Assembly: GCA_015143295.1 (NCBI GenBank)
Contig: CM026562.1
Coordinates: forward strand, 17,140,041-17,204,040
DNA from: Tetracentron sinense
Taxonomy: Eukaryota; Streptophyta; Magnoliopsida; Trochodendrales; Trochodendraceae
Length of the DNA: 64,000 nucleotides
Reading direction: 5' to 3'
Of the stretch, positions 55,137 to 64,000 are shown one piece after another (within the stretch, counting starts at the first letter, position 1; each line of letters begins with the position of its first letter). The notes under the pieces are model-generated. The model did not search any database, was not told the origin of the DNA, and saw only the letters and a list, made by a program, of their open reading frames with translations. The position numbers and the translations under genes were made by a program.

Positions 55137-55280
55137 CTGAAATTTTAGCTAGTTACGTCAATTCAAGCCTCAACAGTGTATACACGTAGGTAAATATATA
55201 TATAGCATACCAACTACGTACACAAGGAATAAAACATAACACAACAATCACGCATAAGGAAAATAACTCCTAACGCGTAC
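55137..55280 (-). other. Putative spliceosomal intron between gag and protease, element K
   Basis: 144 bp, minus strand from CAAG|GTACGC to ATTTCAG|GA, TA- and T-rich, with a possible branch region (GACGTAACTAGC) about 20 bp before the AG. It contains a TAA in the protease frame, and the gag frame stops soon after the donor. Both flanks are in the same phase, so removal gives one continuous reading frame through the usual gag-protease border of the family. The body shares little with the 133-135 bp version in A and G, but donor and position are kept. Confidence 0.7.
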
Positions 55281-56529
55281 CTTGCACCACATCGTCAGAT
55301 GCAAGTGCATCACCCTCTGTCAAGGCAAAAACTCGCCCCTGGTTCGCCTGGCGAGACTGAGGTGTAGACCGGGTAGTCTGAGATGACGCCTGGTATGATC
55401 CTGCTGGGCGTGTCGGGGGCCTACTATCCTGAGACTGGCCTGGTAAATGCCGGCTAGGGCAATCCCTGATCATGTGGCCCTGGCGACCGCAATGATAACA
55501 TCCACCAGATGCTCTTCGGTAATCTCCTGCCGGATGCCTTTTGCCGCATGAAGTGCAGACCTCATATGTGTAGGCTGGAGGGACCGGAGGTGGTGTATAC
55601 CTCGCTGCCTGAGGGGTAACTGGCCGTGGGGCCGGAAGAGCTTGAGGTCGAGGTGCCTGTGGCACGTACTGCCGGGGTGCTGGAGGCGCATAAGTCGGCC
55701 TCATCTGTGGTGCTGGCCATGTATACTGATAAGGACCAGTTCGGGCCCGCCTCTCTAAAGGTACCAAACCACTAGATTGGCCTCTCGCCAATTCTCTCTT
55801 CTTGGACACAGTCTCTGAATTGGTCTCAACCAACAAGGCTTTATCCACTACTTCGGCGTAAGTGGCATGCCTGAAGACCGACACTTTCTCCATGATGACA
55901 TCCTTGAGCCCTTGCTCAAACCTCCTCGCCTTCATTGCCTCGGTGGCAATCATATGTGTCGCGAAGCGTGATAGCTCCGAGAACTTGGCCTCATAAGCGG
56001 CCACAGACATCGAACCTTGCTCAAGGTTGATGAATTCTCTCTCTTTCCTTTCCCGAGCTCCAACCGGGAAATACTTCTTATAGAACGTGTCCTTAAACTC
56101 CTCCCAAGTCCAAGGTTGACCCTGCATGGTCAAGTCTCGTGTCCTCAATGCGGACAACCACCAATGGTGGGCTTCACCCTCTAGCATGAAAACTGCCCAT
56201 GCTACCCTATCCTCCTCTGTAGGCGAGAGGACCGCAAAAATCTTCTCCATCTGGAGGATCCACGCCTCTGCTGCGAGAGGGTCCACACTCCCACGGAAGG
56301 ATGGAGGCCTCAATCTCCTGAATGCCTCAACTCCAGCCGTACGATGTACTGGAGCTGCGGGCGGTGGAGTAGGTGCCGCTGATGCCGGTATAGTTTGCCG
56401 AGCCGCCAGGATGGCGAGTGTCTCAGCAATAGAGCCTAAGACCTGGGAGAGGTCCGGCTGCTCATCCTCATCTCTGGAAGAAGATGAAGCTCTGGTGTGT
56501 GGTCCACGACCCCGTGTGCCCCGCCTCAT
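55270..56529 (-). CDS. gag: Element K gag (capsid/nucleocapsid, intact)
   Basis: 419 aa from ATG at 56529 (MRRGTRGRG) to a stop at 55270 when unspliced. It has a basic N-terminus, SIAETLAILAAR, a capsid domain (AEAWILQMEKIF, FMLEGEAHHWW, FYKKYFPVG, LEQGSMSVAAYEAKFSEL), a Pro/Ala-rich linker with YAPPAPRQY-like repeats, and a CCHC knuckle CYHCGRQGHMIRDC at about 344-357. A CTSCGKRHPAGD stretch lies before it. It forms the particle that packages the RNA. The last residue before the putative splice is within VVQ. No lesion seen. Confidence 0.93.
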   Translation of the reverse strand: MRRGTRGRGPHTRASSSSRDEDEQPDLSQVLGSIAETLAILAARQTIPASAAPTPPPAAPVHRTAGVEAFRRLRPPSFRGSVDPLAAEAWILQMEKIFAVLSPTEEDRVAWAVFMLEGEAHHWWLSALRTRDLTMQGQPWTWEEFKDTFYKKYFPVGARERKEREFINLEQGSMSVAAYEAKFSELSRFATHMIATEAMKARRFEQGLKDVIMEKVSVFRHATYAEVVDKALLVETNSETVSKKRELARGQSSGLVPLERRARTGPYQYTWPAPQMRPTYAPPAPRQYVPQAPRPQALPAPRPVTPQAARYTPPPVPPAYTYEVCTSCGKRHPAGDYRRASGGCYHCGRQGHMIRDCPSRHLPGQSQDSRPPTRPAGSYQASSQTTRSTPQSRQANQGRVFALTEGDALASDDVVQGTR

Positions 56530-56888
56530 GACTAAAGTCCTGAGAACAATAGCACCACATGAGTCTCACTAAAACCACAGTTTATTTCGATGTCATTTCA
56601 CAATAATTCAATTTGTATTAGTTCTATAATACTAATATACATCACATCAAGTCATCAGAGTATTCATCACATTATACTTATACTTTAGTGTTCTAGCGTA
56701 CCTAGGACCCGTACTTGGTTAAAGCAACCATTTTTGACTAAGACTAAAGTTTAGTCTTAAACTTGGAACCAGACTCGTTCCCGACTCACTCCTTCCTAAC
56801 TTGTTTCCTAACATATGCTCTTGTCAAGCCGTGGTATAAGATTCCAAGTGACCCTAGAGACCTAAAGCCTAAGCTCTGATACCACTTC
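56530..56888 (-). other. Element K leader and primer-binding site
   Basis: Primer site TGGTATCAGAGC at 56873-56884, matching initiator tRNA-Met. The leader is about 340 bp with no gene. It ends TTCTCAG|GA (AG at 56540-56541) ten bases before the gag ATG. Confidence 0.88.
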
Positions 56889-57193
56889 TGTCGCGACCCA
56901 AAACCCACCCTAGGAGTTAGAGTGAATCTTGGACGACTTAACCATTACTTACATGACTTGCTTGACGAACCAACCTGCAAAACTCCCAGGACACATACAA
57001 TAGAGGATAACAGCGGAAGCATAACTACAAAACACAACGGAAGTCTAACAAACCTCTAAGTATATATATACACATGGTCCAAGTTTAATACAAAAGAAAA
57101 CAAAACAAAGAAAGTGCGGACACGCCCGCCAAAATACATGGATATAATCACTCATGCTCACCCACAGCTAAACCACTTAGAATCTACAACCAC

Positions 57194-57313
57194 CTAATGG
57201 TAACCCTCTACGGGAGGTTCCTCCAAAGGCTCCTCGACGTACTCCTCCTCCACCCAAGGGCTCGGAGCACAGATATCAAATGGAGCAGCTGCTCCGCCAT
57301 CACCTGCCGACAT
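57194..57313 (-). CDS. LTR-encoded acidic micropeptide, element K 5' LTR
   Basis: Identical 39-aa copy of 49649-49768. In the 5' LTR it lies about 1.5 kb downstream (in transcript sense) of the TATA box and about 670 bp before the gag ATG, so it would be an upstream ORF of the full-length RNA. Confidence 0.6.
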   Translation of the reverse strand: MSAGDGGAAAPFDICAPSPWVEEEYVEEPLEEPPVEGYH

Positions 57314-58534
57314 AAGAAGTACGGCTGAGCATGGAATACTCAGCGGGTACTAAGCACTAACCAACAGTCTTAGCGTACAGATAGCATACATAAAGCAGGA
57401 AAAATTCTTATAAGTTAGAAGGAAACAATTCATAGCATATAAAGCAGGAATAATTTATATCATGACAATAAAGTAAAGGAGTATATAATCATGCTTGAAT
57501 TCATAAAAGCCGATAAAACCCTTGAAAACACCGTGCACTTGACTTGACTGAAAACACCATTTCCTTGCTTGAAAACTTGTCATGTTTGTCTTATCTTATC
57601 GTATCATGCATGTCATGCCATGTCTTGCCATGCTTGCTTGGAAAAGTAAACTACTTGTGAGGGAAGGGAGACCCTTCTTCCTAAATGCTTATGCTTGTCA
57701 TGCCATGTCTTGCCATGCTTGCTTGGAAAAGTAAACTACTTGTGAGGGAAGGGAGACCCTTCATCCTAAATGCCCATGCTTGTCATGCCATGTCTTGTCA
57801 TGCTTGCTTGGAAAAGTAAACTACTTGTGAGGGAAGGGAGACCCTTCTTCCTAAATGCTCATGTCATGTCCTTTCACTTGTGAGATGTCCTTGTGAGATG
57901 TACTTGCGAGGGAAGGGAGGCCCTTCTTATGTTATGTATGCACGATTGTCTTGTCCTTGCCAAAAGCGAGGTAAAACATATCGTAGGATATGCCCCACCT
58001 CTAAATCTCATTCTTGAAAACCTCGGTAAATCATGTCATGCATGCGTGCTCGTGGAAGCGTGTACATACTTGCATTTAAATTTAAATGTGACATTCGGAG
58101 AGTTAACAATACATAACAATCCATAGACATCAATCAATTGAGCAATTCAATATTTGTGTAATTTAGGAAAAACAAGAAGGCACACTATCATAACTCTAGC
58201 AAATTTCCATAAACCTTAAACATGAATTTTCTTAATTTCTTATTCATTTCATTCATCTTGGCATTTCATCAAACATGGTGTGTTCATTATTTATTAACCC
58301 TACAACATGCTTTTCTAGGTGGGTTATACTCACATCACACTTGTATGTTCATTATTAGTACAATGCCCTTTCCCATTCGTTCATCACATCATCCACACGG
58401 CATCCATTCGCCAACATCCATCTTCATTCACCACTCATACCACTAATCTCATAACACATATATAGGTGAAAGAAAACAAGAAGAAATAAAGGAAAAGGGA
58501 AGCTATAACTAGAAGGGTAGTAAGAAGTACCGAC

Positions 58535-58538
58535 CTTG
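58535..58538 (-). other. Possible leader splice donor, element K
   Basis: Minus strand CAAG|GTCGGTAC (GT starts at 58534) in the R region. CAAG|GT followed by TAC recurs at this spot in other Ty3 LTRs (for example 40072 in G, CAAG|GTTAGTAC). Paired with the acceptor before gag it would remove about 2 kb of leader. Confidence 0.3.
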
Positions 58539-59259
58539 ACAAATGGGGGAAGAAATCCTCCACCAAACGCACGTGAGTTGCTGCCCTAGCTTGAGGAGAG
58601 TGCCCCACACGAGCTCCACGAATGCTTGAACCGAAATCTTGAAGAAATCGAGCTTGAGGTTGATCTAGGGTTTCAAAACCCTTAGATTTCTCTTCAAAAT
58701 GGAAACCCTAGGTTTAGGAACCCTTTCTCCTCTCTTCTAATCTCCCAAATCTTCTAAGGGTTGAGAATGAGCCCTAAAGGCTCGGGTAATCCTATATAAG
58801 AAAGGGTATAACACCCGAATGCCGAAATTGCCCTTAGTGAAAATTCTGTAAAACGCGAGGACCGAGCGATCGGTGTTAATGACCGATCGATCGGTCGCCT
58901 ACCGATCGATCGGTTTCATAACCGAGCGATCGGTTGAAATTTCACTCTCTGGAAAATTTCCCCATAGAAAAATCTCAACCAGTCGATAGCCTCCGAGCGA
59001 TCGGTTTTGGACCGATCGATCGCTCCATGGACCGAGCGATCGGTGGTCTGCAGGTCCAAACTGTTTTGGCCATAACTTTTGACTCGTTCGTCCGATTTTG
59101 ACGATTCAACTTGCGTTGGGTTCGTACTTCGAAAACGAACATTTCTGACGTTTCAGAATTTCTAATTTCTTCCTTATTTATTAATTGCATTACGTTAAAG
59201 GAAAAATGGCTACGAAGGGTCATGCATAAATGTGAAAAGGTCCGGGGCTCTACAAAAGT

Positions 59260-60043
59260 CAACCAAGATATATATATACATACTTAGTATAGATGTAGAA
59301 AAACAACATTTAGTAACTTAGTAGGATTGCAAGATTGCTAGTAGAGTGTATCTACCTTGGTGAAATCAACAACTTGATCCCCAAAAGCCTGAGCAAGCAA
59401 GAACCTTGAGTTCTTGGCTAAGAATCACCAAAGAAAATGGAAGAACCTTCATCTTCCACAAGCTTGATCAACAAGTAGTTCCTCTCCTTCTTCTCCTCTT
59501 CAAAATCCTCCAAAACAATGCGCAAAGGTTTTCTGAAACCCTAAGGCACGAACTCAGCCTATTTATAGGCAAAGGGTGGTGGCTAAAGTCTTAAACACCC
59601 TTAATGAAGAAAATCTGTGTGTAACCGATCGATCGGTGGTACATACCGAGCGATCGGTGGCTTACCGGTCGATCGGTGGTTTCAACCGAGAGATCAGTTG
59701 AAAACACCCTCTCTTGAAAATTTCTCCATACAAAAAAGTTAACTGCTCGATAGATATCGATCGATCGGTAGTTGACCGGTCGATCGGAGGTTGACACCGA
59801 GCGATCGGTGATCCCCTGTTTTGCTGTAAAACCTTGTTTACACTACTTGAATCTTCTCCAATCCAATTCTAACACTCTTGTATGCCTAAAACATACTTCT
59901 TAGTGATATATAGACCCGGTAGGACATGTGCTCCATAATTCCAACCTTGTATATTCAATTAAAGCTTGCTAGTGTACAAGTTCACACTTGAGCATTATAC
60001 ACCCTATTCTCTACTTAGTGCAATAAAGATTCGGGGCTCTACA
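59260..60043 (-). repeat. LTR J, second part
   Basis: Continues after the AAAGT duplication and ends GGGGCTCTACA at 60043. With 48262-49343 the LTR is about 1.87 kb. A palindrome array is at 59623-59810. Confidence 0.85.
59623..59810 (-). promoter_or_regulatory. TCGA-palindrome array, LTR J
   Basis: ACCGATCGATCGGT, ACCGGTCGATCGG and similar units around a CTCTCTTGAAAATTTC...CCATACAAAA spacer. Confidence 0.6.
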
Positions 60044-62257
60044 TCCCTCCCCCTTACAAGAATTTCATCATCGAAATTAGAATAATACCAAAAGCATAAG
60101 AAGGACAAAATACATACAAAACCCAACAAGAAATTCACTCAAACAAGTGAGGGTACTTCTCCTTCACATCGGCTTCTCGTTCCCATGTAGCCTCTTTCGT
60201 AGAATGATGTTGCCATCTTACAAGGACTAAAGGGATAATCTTGGTACGCAGTACTTGATCGCGACGATCCAAAATCTGAACTGGTTGCTCAACCAATGTG
60301 AAATACATTATGGATCGCTGCCATGTGAGGCGGTAGTGCTACCCTGTAAGCAACCTCACCAACCGTCGTGATGATCTCAAATGGTCCTATGTTCCTAGGA
60401 CTGAGCTTTCCCTTCTTTCTGAATCGCATGATTCCTCGACTCGACGAAATCTTCACAAAGACCTGATCTCCCACTCAGAATTCCAAATCTCTATGGCGAG
60501 TATCCGTATAGCTCTTCGGCCTATCTTGAGCAGTTTTTAATCGCTCCCGGATAACTTTGACCCTTTCTACGGTCCGCTCGATCAACTCAGGACCAAGAAC
60601 CTTCCTCTCACCAACTTCATCCCAGTATAGCAGAGATCTGCAACTGCGACCATACAGAGCTTCGAAATGTGCTATCTGGATGCTTGCCTGGTAACTGTTG
60701 TTGTAGGCAAACTCAACCAACGACAATTGTTCCTCCCAACTACCCTGAAAGTCTAGCATACAAGTTCGGAGCATATCTTCCACAACCTGAGTCACCCATT
60801 CAGTCTACCCATCAGTTTGAGGATGAAAGGCGGTGCCGAATTCCAAACGAGAACCCATAGCATCCTGAAAAGTTTTCCAGAACCTGGAAGTAAACCTAGG
60901 ATCTCGATCAGATACGATAGAAACTGGCACACCGTGCAGATGAACCACCTCCTAGACATATAAGGCTACTAACTGATTCGCATTAAAAGTAGTCCGATAA
61001 GGAATAAAGTGTGCAGACTTAGTCAATCTGTCTACAATCACCCAAATAGCATCGGAGCCCTTCGCCGTTCGCGGCAAACCCACGATGAAATCCATCGAGA
61101 TATTCTCCCATTTCCATGCCGAAATAGGGAGGGACTGTAAAAGACCTGCCGGCCTCTGATGCTCGGCTTTCACCTGCTGGCACACCAAACATCTAGCAAT
61201 ATACTCGGTGACTTCCCTCTTCATGTTTCACCACCAGTAGTGTTTCTTCAGATTCTGATACATCTTGGTACCTCCCGGATGGACTGTATACTTGGATCGG
61301 TGAGCCTCGTCCAAAATCTCACCCCTCAACACCGTGTCGGCTGGAACGCACAACCTGCCTTTAAACGTGATACATCACCATTCAAAGAGAACTCATGACT
61401 GCCATTACTAACTGACTTGTCTCGGTAAGCAAGCAATTCGACATCCGAATCTTGCAACTCCTTGATCCGGTTCAGAATATGTGGCTTAACCACAATGTTG
61501 GACATCACCGGCCCATAGGTTACATGCTTGAGAGTAGTGTCTAAGTTACACATATCATTCAACAACTTCCACTCTTGTACTCTCAAGTGAGCCATAACCC
61601 CATAGGGTTTCCTACTAAGAGCATCGGCTACCACATTAGCCTTACCCGGATGGTACTGGATAGAACAATCGTAGTCCTTCATGAACTCCATCAATCGCCG
61701 CTGCCTCATATTCAACTCCTTCTGGAGAAAGAGATACTTCAAGCTCTTGTGGTCCGTGAACACCACGAACTCTTCCCCGTAGAGGTAGTGACGCTAAATT
61801 TTCAGTGCAAACACGACGGCTGCAAGCTCTAAGTCCTAGGTGGGGTAGTTTTGCTTATGCTCCTTTAATTGATGGGAAGCATTGGCAACCACTTGTTTAT
61901 GCTACATCAAAACACATCCCAGTCCAACTAGTGAGGCATCACTATAGACTTCGAAGCCACCGCTTCCTAATGGAACTGTGAGGACAGGAGCTGTGGTAAG
62001 CCTCTTCTTCAACTTCAAGAAACTTGCCTCACACTTGTCACTCTAAGTGAACATAGTGTTTTTCCGCGTGAGATAGGTAAGCGGAGCGGCTAAGCTTGAA
62101 AATCCCTCCACAAACCTCCTGTAGTATCTAGCTAGGCCTAGAAAACTATGAATCTCGGTACACTCTTCGGCCTTTCCCAATTCATCACTGCCTCAATCTT
62201 TGCAGGATCGACAGAGATACCTTCAGTACACACTACATGTCCAAGAAAGGACACCTT
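60044..62257 (-). pseudogene. Element J polypurine tract and decayed pol (chromodomain to RT)
   Basis: A purine tract (GGGGGAGGGA, minus) adjoins the LTR, followed by a decayed AAATTTCG-type hairpin. The pol fragments read: chromodomain scrap (about 60140-60260), integrase C-terminal part (60289-60474), integrase core end (60475-60795, VEDMLRTCMLDF), H2C2 and core start (60952-61224, [16 protein letters not shown]), RNase H end (61326-61766, [15 protein letters not shown]), and RNase H/RT thumb to 62257 with several stops. pol is truncated at about 62257, where it joins LTR M. The rest of RT, protease, gag and the 5' LTR are missing. Confidence 0.85.
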
Positions 62258-63388
62258 GTACATGATTCCACGAGCACGGTATGCATGACATTATTTACCG
62301 AGGTTGTTCAAGGACAATAATTAGAGGTGGGACATATCCTACGATATGTTTTACCTCGCTTTTGACAAGAACAAGACAAGTATGAGCATTTAGGAAGAAG
62401 GGTCTCCCTTCCCTCACAAGTAGTTTATTTTCCAAGCAAGCAAGATCCATGGCATGGAAAGCATGAGTATTTAGGAAGAAGGGTCTCCCTTCCCTCACAA
62501 GTAGTTTATTTTCCAAGTAAGCAAGATACATGGCATGACAAGCATGAGCATTTAGGAAGAAGGGTCTCCCTTCCCTCACAAGTAGTTTATTTTCCAAGCA
62601 AGCAAGATACATGGCATGACAAGCATGAGCATTTAGGAAGAAGGCTCTCCCTTCCCTCACAAGTAGCATGAACACGTTTATTTTTCCAAGCAAGCATGAC
62701 ATGACATGACACAACATGATACGACAAGACAAGACAAGTTTTCAAACATGAAAAAGGGCAATTTGAGTCAAGGCAAGTGCACGATGTTTTCAAGGGTTTT
62801 ATCAGCTTTTACGAAAATGCAAGCATGATTATAAACTGCTTTACTTTCCTGTTATGAGATTAACTGCTTCCTGCTTATATATATATATATCATTGTTGTT
62901 GTACTATGACTGTTGGTTAGCATTTGGTACATGCTAAGTATTCCATGCTCAGCCGTACTTCTTATGTCGGCAGGTGTTAGTGGAGCGGCTGCTCCTTTTG
63001 ACATCTGTGCTCCGAGCCCTTGGGTGGAGGAGGAGTATGTCGAGGAACCTGTGGAGGAACTTCGGGTAGAGGGTTACTATTAGAGGTGGTAGATTCTGAG
63101 TGAATAGCTGTGGGTGAGTTAAGAGAGATGTATTCATGTATTTTGGCGGGCCTGTCCGTACTTTCTTTTGTTTATCTTTTTGTATAAACTTGGATCATGT
63201 GTGTATATATACATAGAGGTTTGTCAGTCTTCCACTGTGCTATGTTAGAGTAAGTTTCTGCTATTATTATCCTCTATTGTATATGCTCCAGGTCTTTTGC
63301 AGGTTATTTTGGTCAACCAAGTCGTGCAAGTCATGATGAGTCATCCAAGATTCATTCTAATTCCTAGGGTGGGTTTTGGGTCGCGACA
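62258..63388 (+). repeat. LTR M, 3' part (second copy of LTR F)
   Basis: Colinear with 38020-39171 of LTR F. It ends GGGTCGCGACA and is followed by the primer site. A minisatellite of four F-type units is at 62377-62690. Its 5' half is replaced by element J sequence. Confidence 0.85.
62964..63083 (+). CDS. LTR-encoded acidic micropeptide, LTR M
   Basis: A 39-aa ORF, MSAGVSGAAAPFDIC start, PWVEEEYVEEPVEE core, EGYY end. It differs from the F copy at a few residues; the length is unchanged. Confidence 0.55.
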   Translation: MSAGVSGAAAPFDICAPSPWVEEEYVEEPVEELRVEGYY

Positions 63389-63580
63389 TAAGTGGTATCA
63401 GAGCTTAGGCTTTAGGTCTCTAGGGTCACTTAGAATCTAATAACACGGCTTGATAAGAGCATATGTTAGGAAACAAGTTAGGAAGGAAGTAAGTCAGAAG
63501 CGATTCATGTTCCAAGTGTGAGACTAAACGTTAGTCTTAGTCTACAATGGTTGCTTCAACCAAGTACGGGTCTTAGGAAC
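63389..63580 (+). other. Primer-binding site and truncated leader after LTR M
   Basis: TGGTATCAGAGC at 63393-63404. The leader matches 39188-39363 with about ten differences and is cut at the same GGAAC by an LTR of the G type. Confidence 0.85.
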
Positions 63581-64000
63581 TGTAGCACCCCAGACTTTTC
63601 CGTACTTAATGAATAGCACCTTCGTAACTAATTGGCCTTTCACGTAGTCTAATTAATAAATAAGGAAGACATTTTCCAGAGAGTATGTTTTTGACCGGTC
63701 GCTCGGTCAAGAACACCGATCGCTCGGTAGGCAATCGATCGATCGGTCATAACCACCGATCACTCGGTCTTCGCATTTTTGCAGAATTTTCATTAAGGGC
63801 TTTTTGGTCCTTTGGCCAGCACCCTTTGGCTTTATAAGCCTTGCTCGAGTTTTGGGTCCCCACTCACTACACTTAGAGGTATTGAAGGGAGAGGGAGAAG
63901 AACCTAGGGTTTCAAGAGGCCCTTTCCATTTGAGAGGGAGAATCAAGGGTTTAAACACCCAAGATCATCCCAAAAGGCTTGGATTCATCAAACCCAACCT
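63581..64000 (+). repeat. LTR N, start (second copy of LTR G)
   Basis: Starts TGTAGCACCCCAGAC and continues past the window. A deletion of about 200 bp after 63662 removes the first palindrome cluster; the second cluster remains at 63692-63769. Confidence 0.85.

Larger units (their letters stand above)
49344..59254 (-). mobile_element. Element K: intact, young Ty3/gypsy (Tekay/Del-type)
   Basis: Two 2366-bp LTRs (49344-51709, 56889-59254), TSD AAAGT (49339-49343, 59255-59259), primer site, gag, putative intron, uninterrupted pol and polypurine tract. I noticed only four substitutions between the LTRs. All catalytic residues checked are present. It is the best candidate in the window for a currently mobile copy and may supply proteins to others such as A and C. 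Confidence 0.95.
56889..59254 (-). repeat. Element K 5' LTR (2366 bp)
   Basis: Same length and ends as the 3' LTR, followed by TSD AAAGT. A palindrome array (58860-59045), TATA box (58791-58800) and minisatellite (57625-57875) are present. Differences noticed from the 3' LTR: one each near 57028 and 58168 and two near 57523-57530 (5' LTR coordinates). Confidence 0.95.

Overview
The window is plant nuclear DNA made almost entirely of LTR retrotransposons. I find no host gene, rRNA or tRNA gene and no CRISPR array. Evidence for a flowering plant: chromodomain-bearing Ty3/gypsy elements of the Tekay/Del type, SIRE-like and other Ty1/copia elements, primer-binding sites matching the 3' end of plant initiator tRNA-Met, LTRs of 1.5-2.7 kb, and nested insertions with 5-bp target-site duplications (TSDs). 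I cannot name the species. Element names below (A, C, E, F, G, H, I, J, K, M, N, O, X) are mine.

Layout, 1-29858: an old minus-strand Ty1/copia element occupies 1-2108 and 22923-29858. Its integrase is split by solo LTR O (2109-22922, TSD TATTC). O is split by LTR X (2659-20981, TSD CACAC). X carries a complete minus-strand Ty3 element A (3989-13853, TSD AGAAC) and a 5'-truncated minus-strand element C (14781 to about 20943). The copia leader carries solo LTR H (24913-27564, TSD CTCAC).

Layout, 29859-64000: E (29859-36613) is a SIRE-like element keeping only gag. LTR F (36846-39171) and its leader are interrupted by plus-strand element G (39364-48261). G is broken by solo LTR I (44254-46270, TSD GGAAG) and by minus-strand element J (48262 onward). 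J's LTR is split by element K (49344-59254, TSD AAAGT), which looks intact and young. The rest of J (59260-62257) is fused to a second copy of the F-LTR/leader/G-LTR junction (62258-64000).

How the parts work: gag encodes the capsid protein. pol encodes protease, reverse transcriptase, RNase H, integrase and a chromodomain. The LTRs hold promoter and processing signals. Three features go beyond a routine retrotransposon. (1) Most of the Ty3 LTRs encode a short acidic peptide (MSAG start, PWVEEEY core, 39-51 aa) conserved at amino-acid level across diverged LTRs. (2) A 133-144 bp sequence with splice-site ends sits between gag and protease in four elements of two subfamilies. (3) An array of palindromes with a TCGA centre lies in the U3 of nearly every LTR, and its spacer block is shared between Ty3 elements and the SIRE-like Ty1 element.
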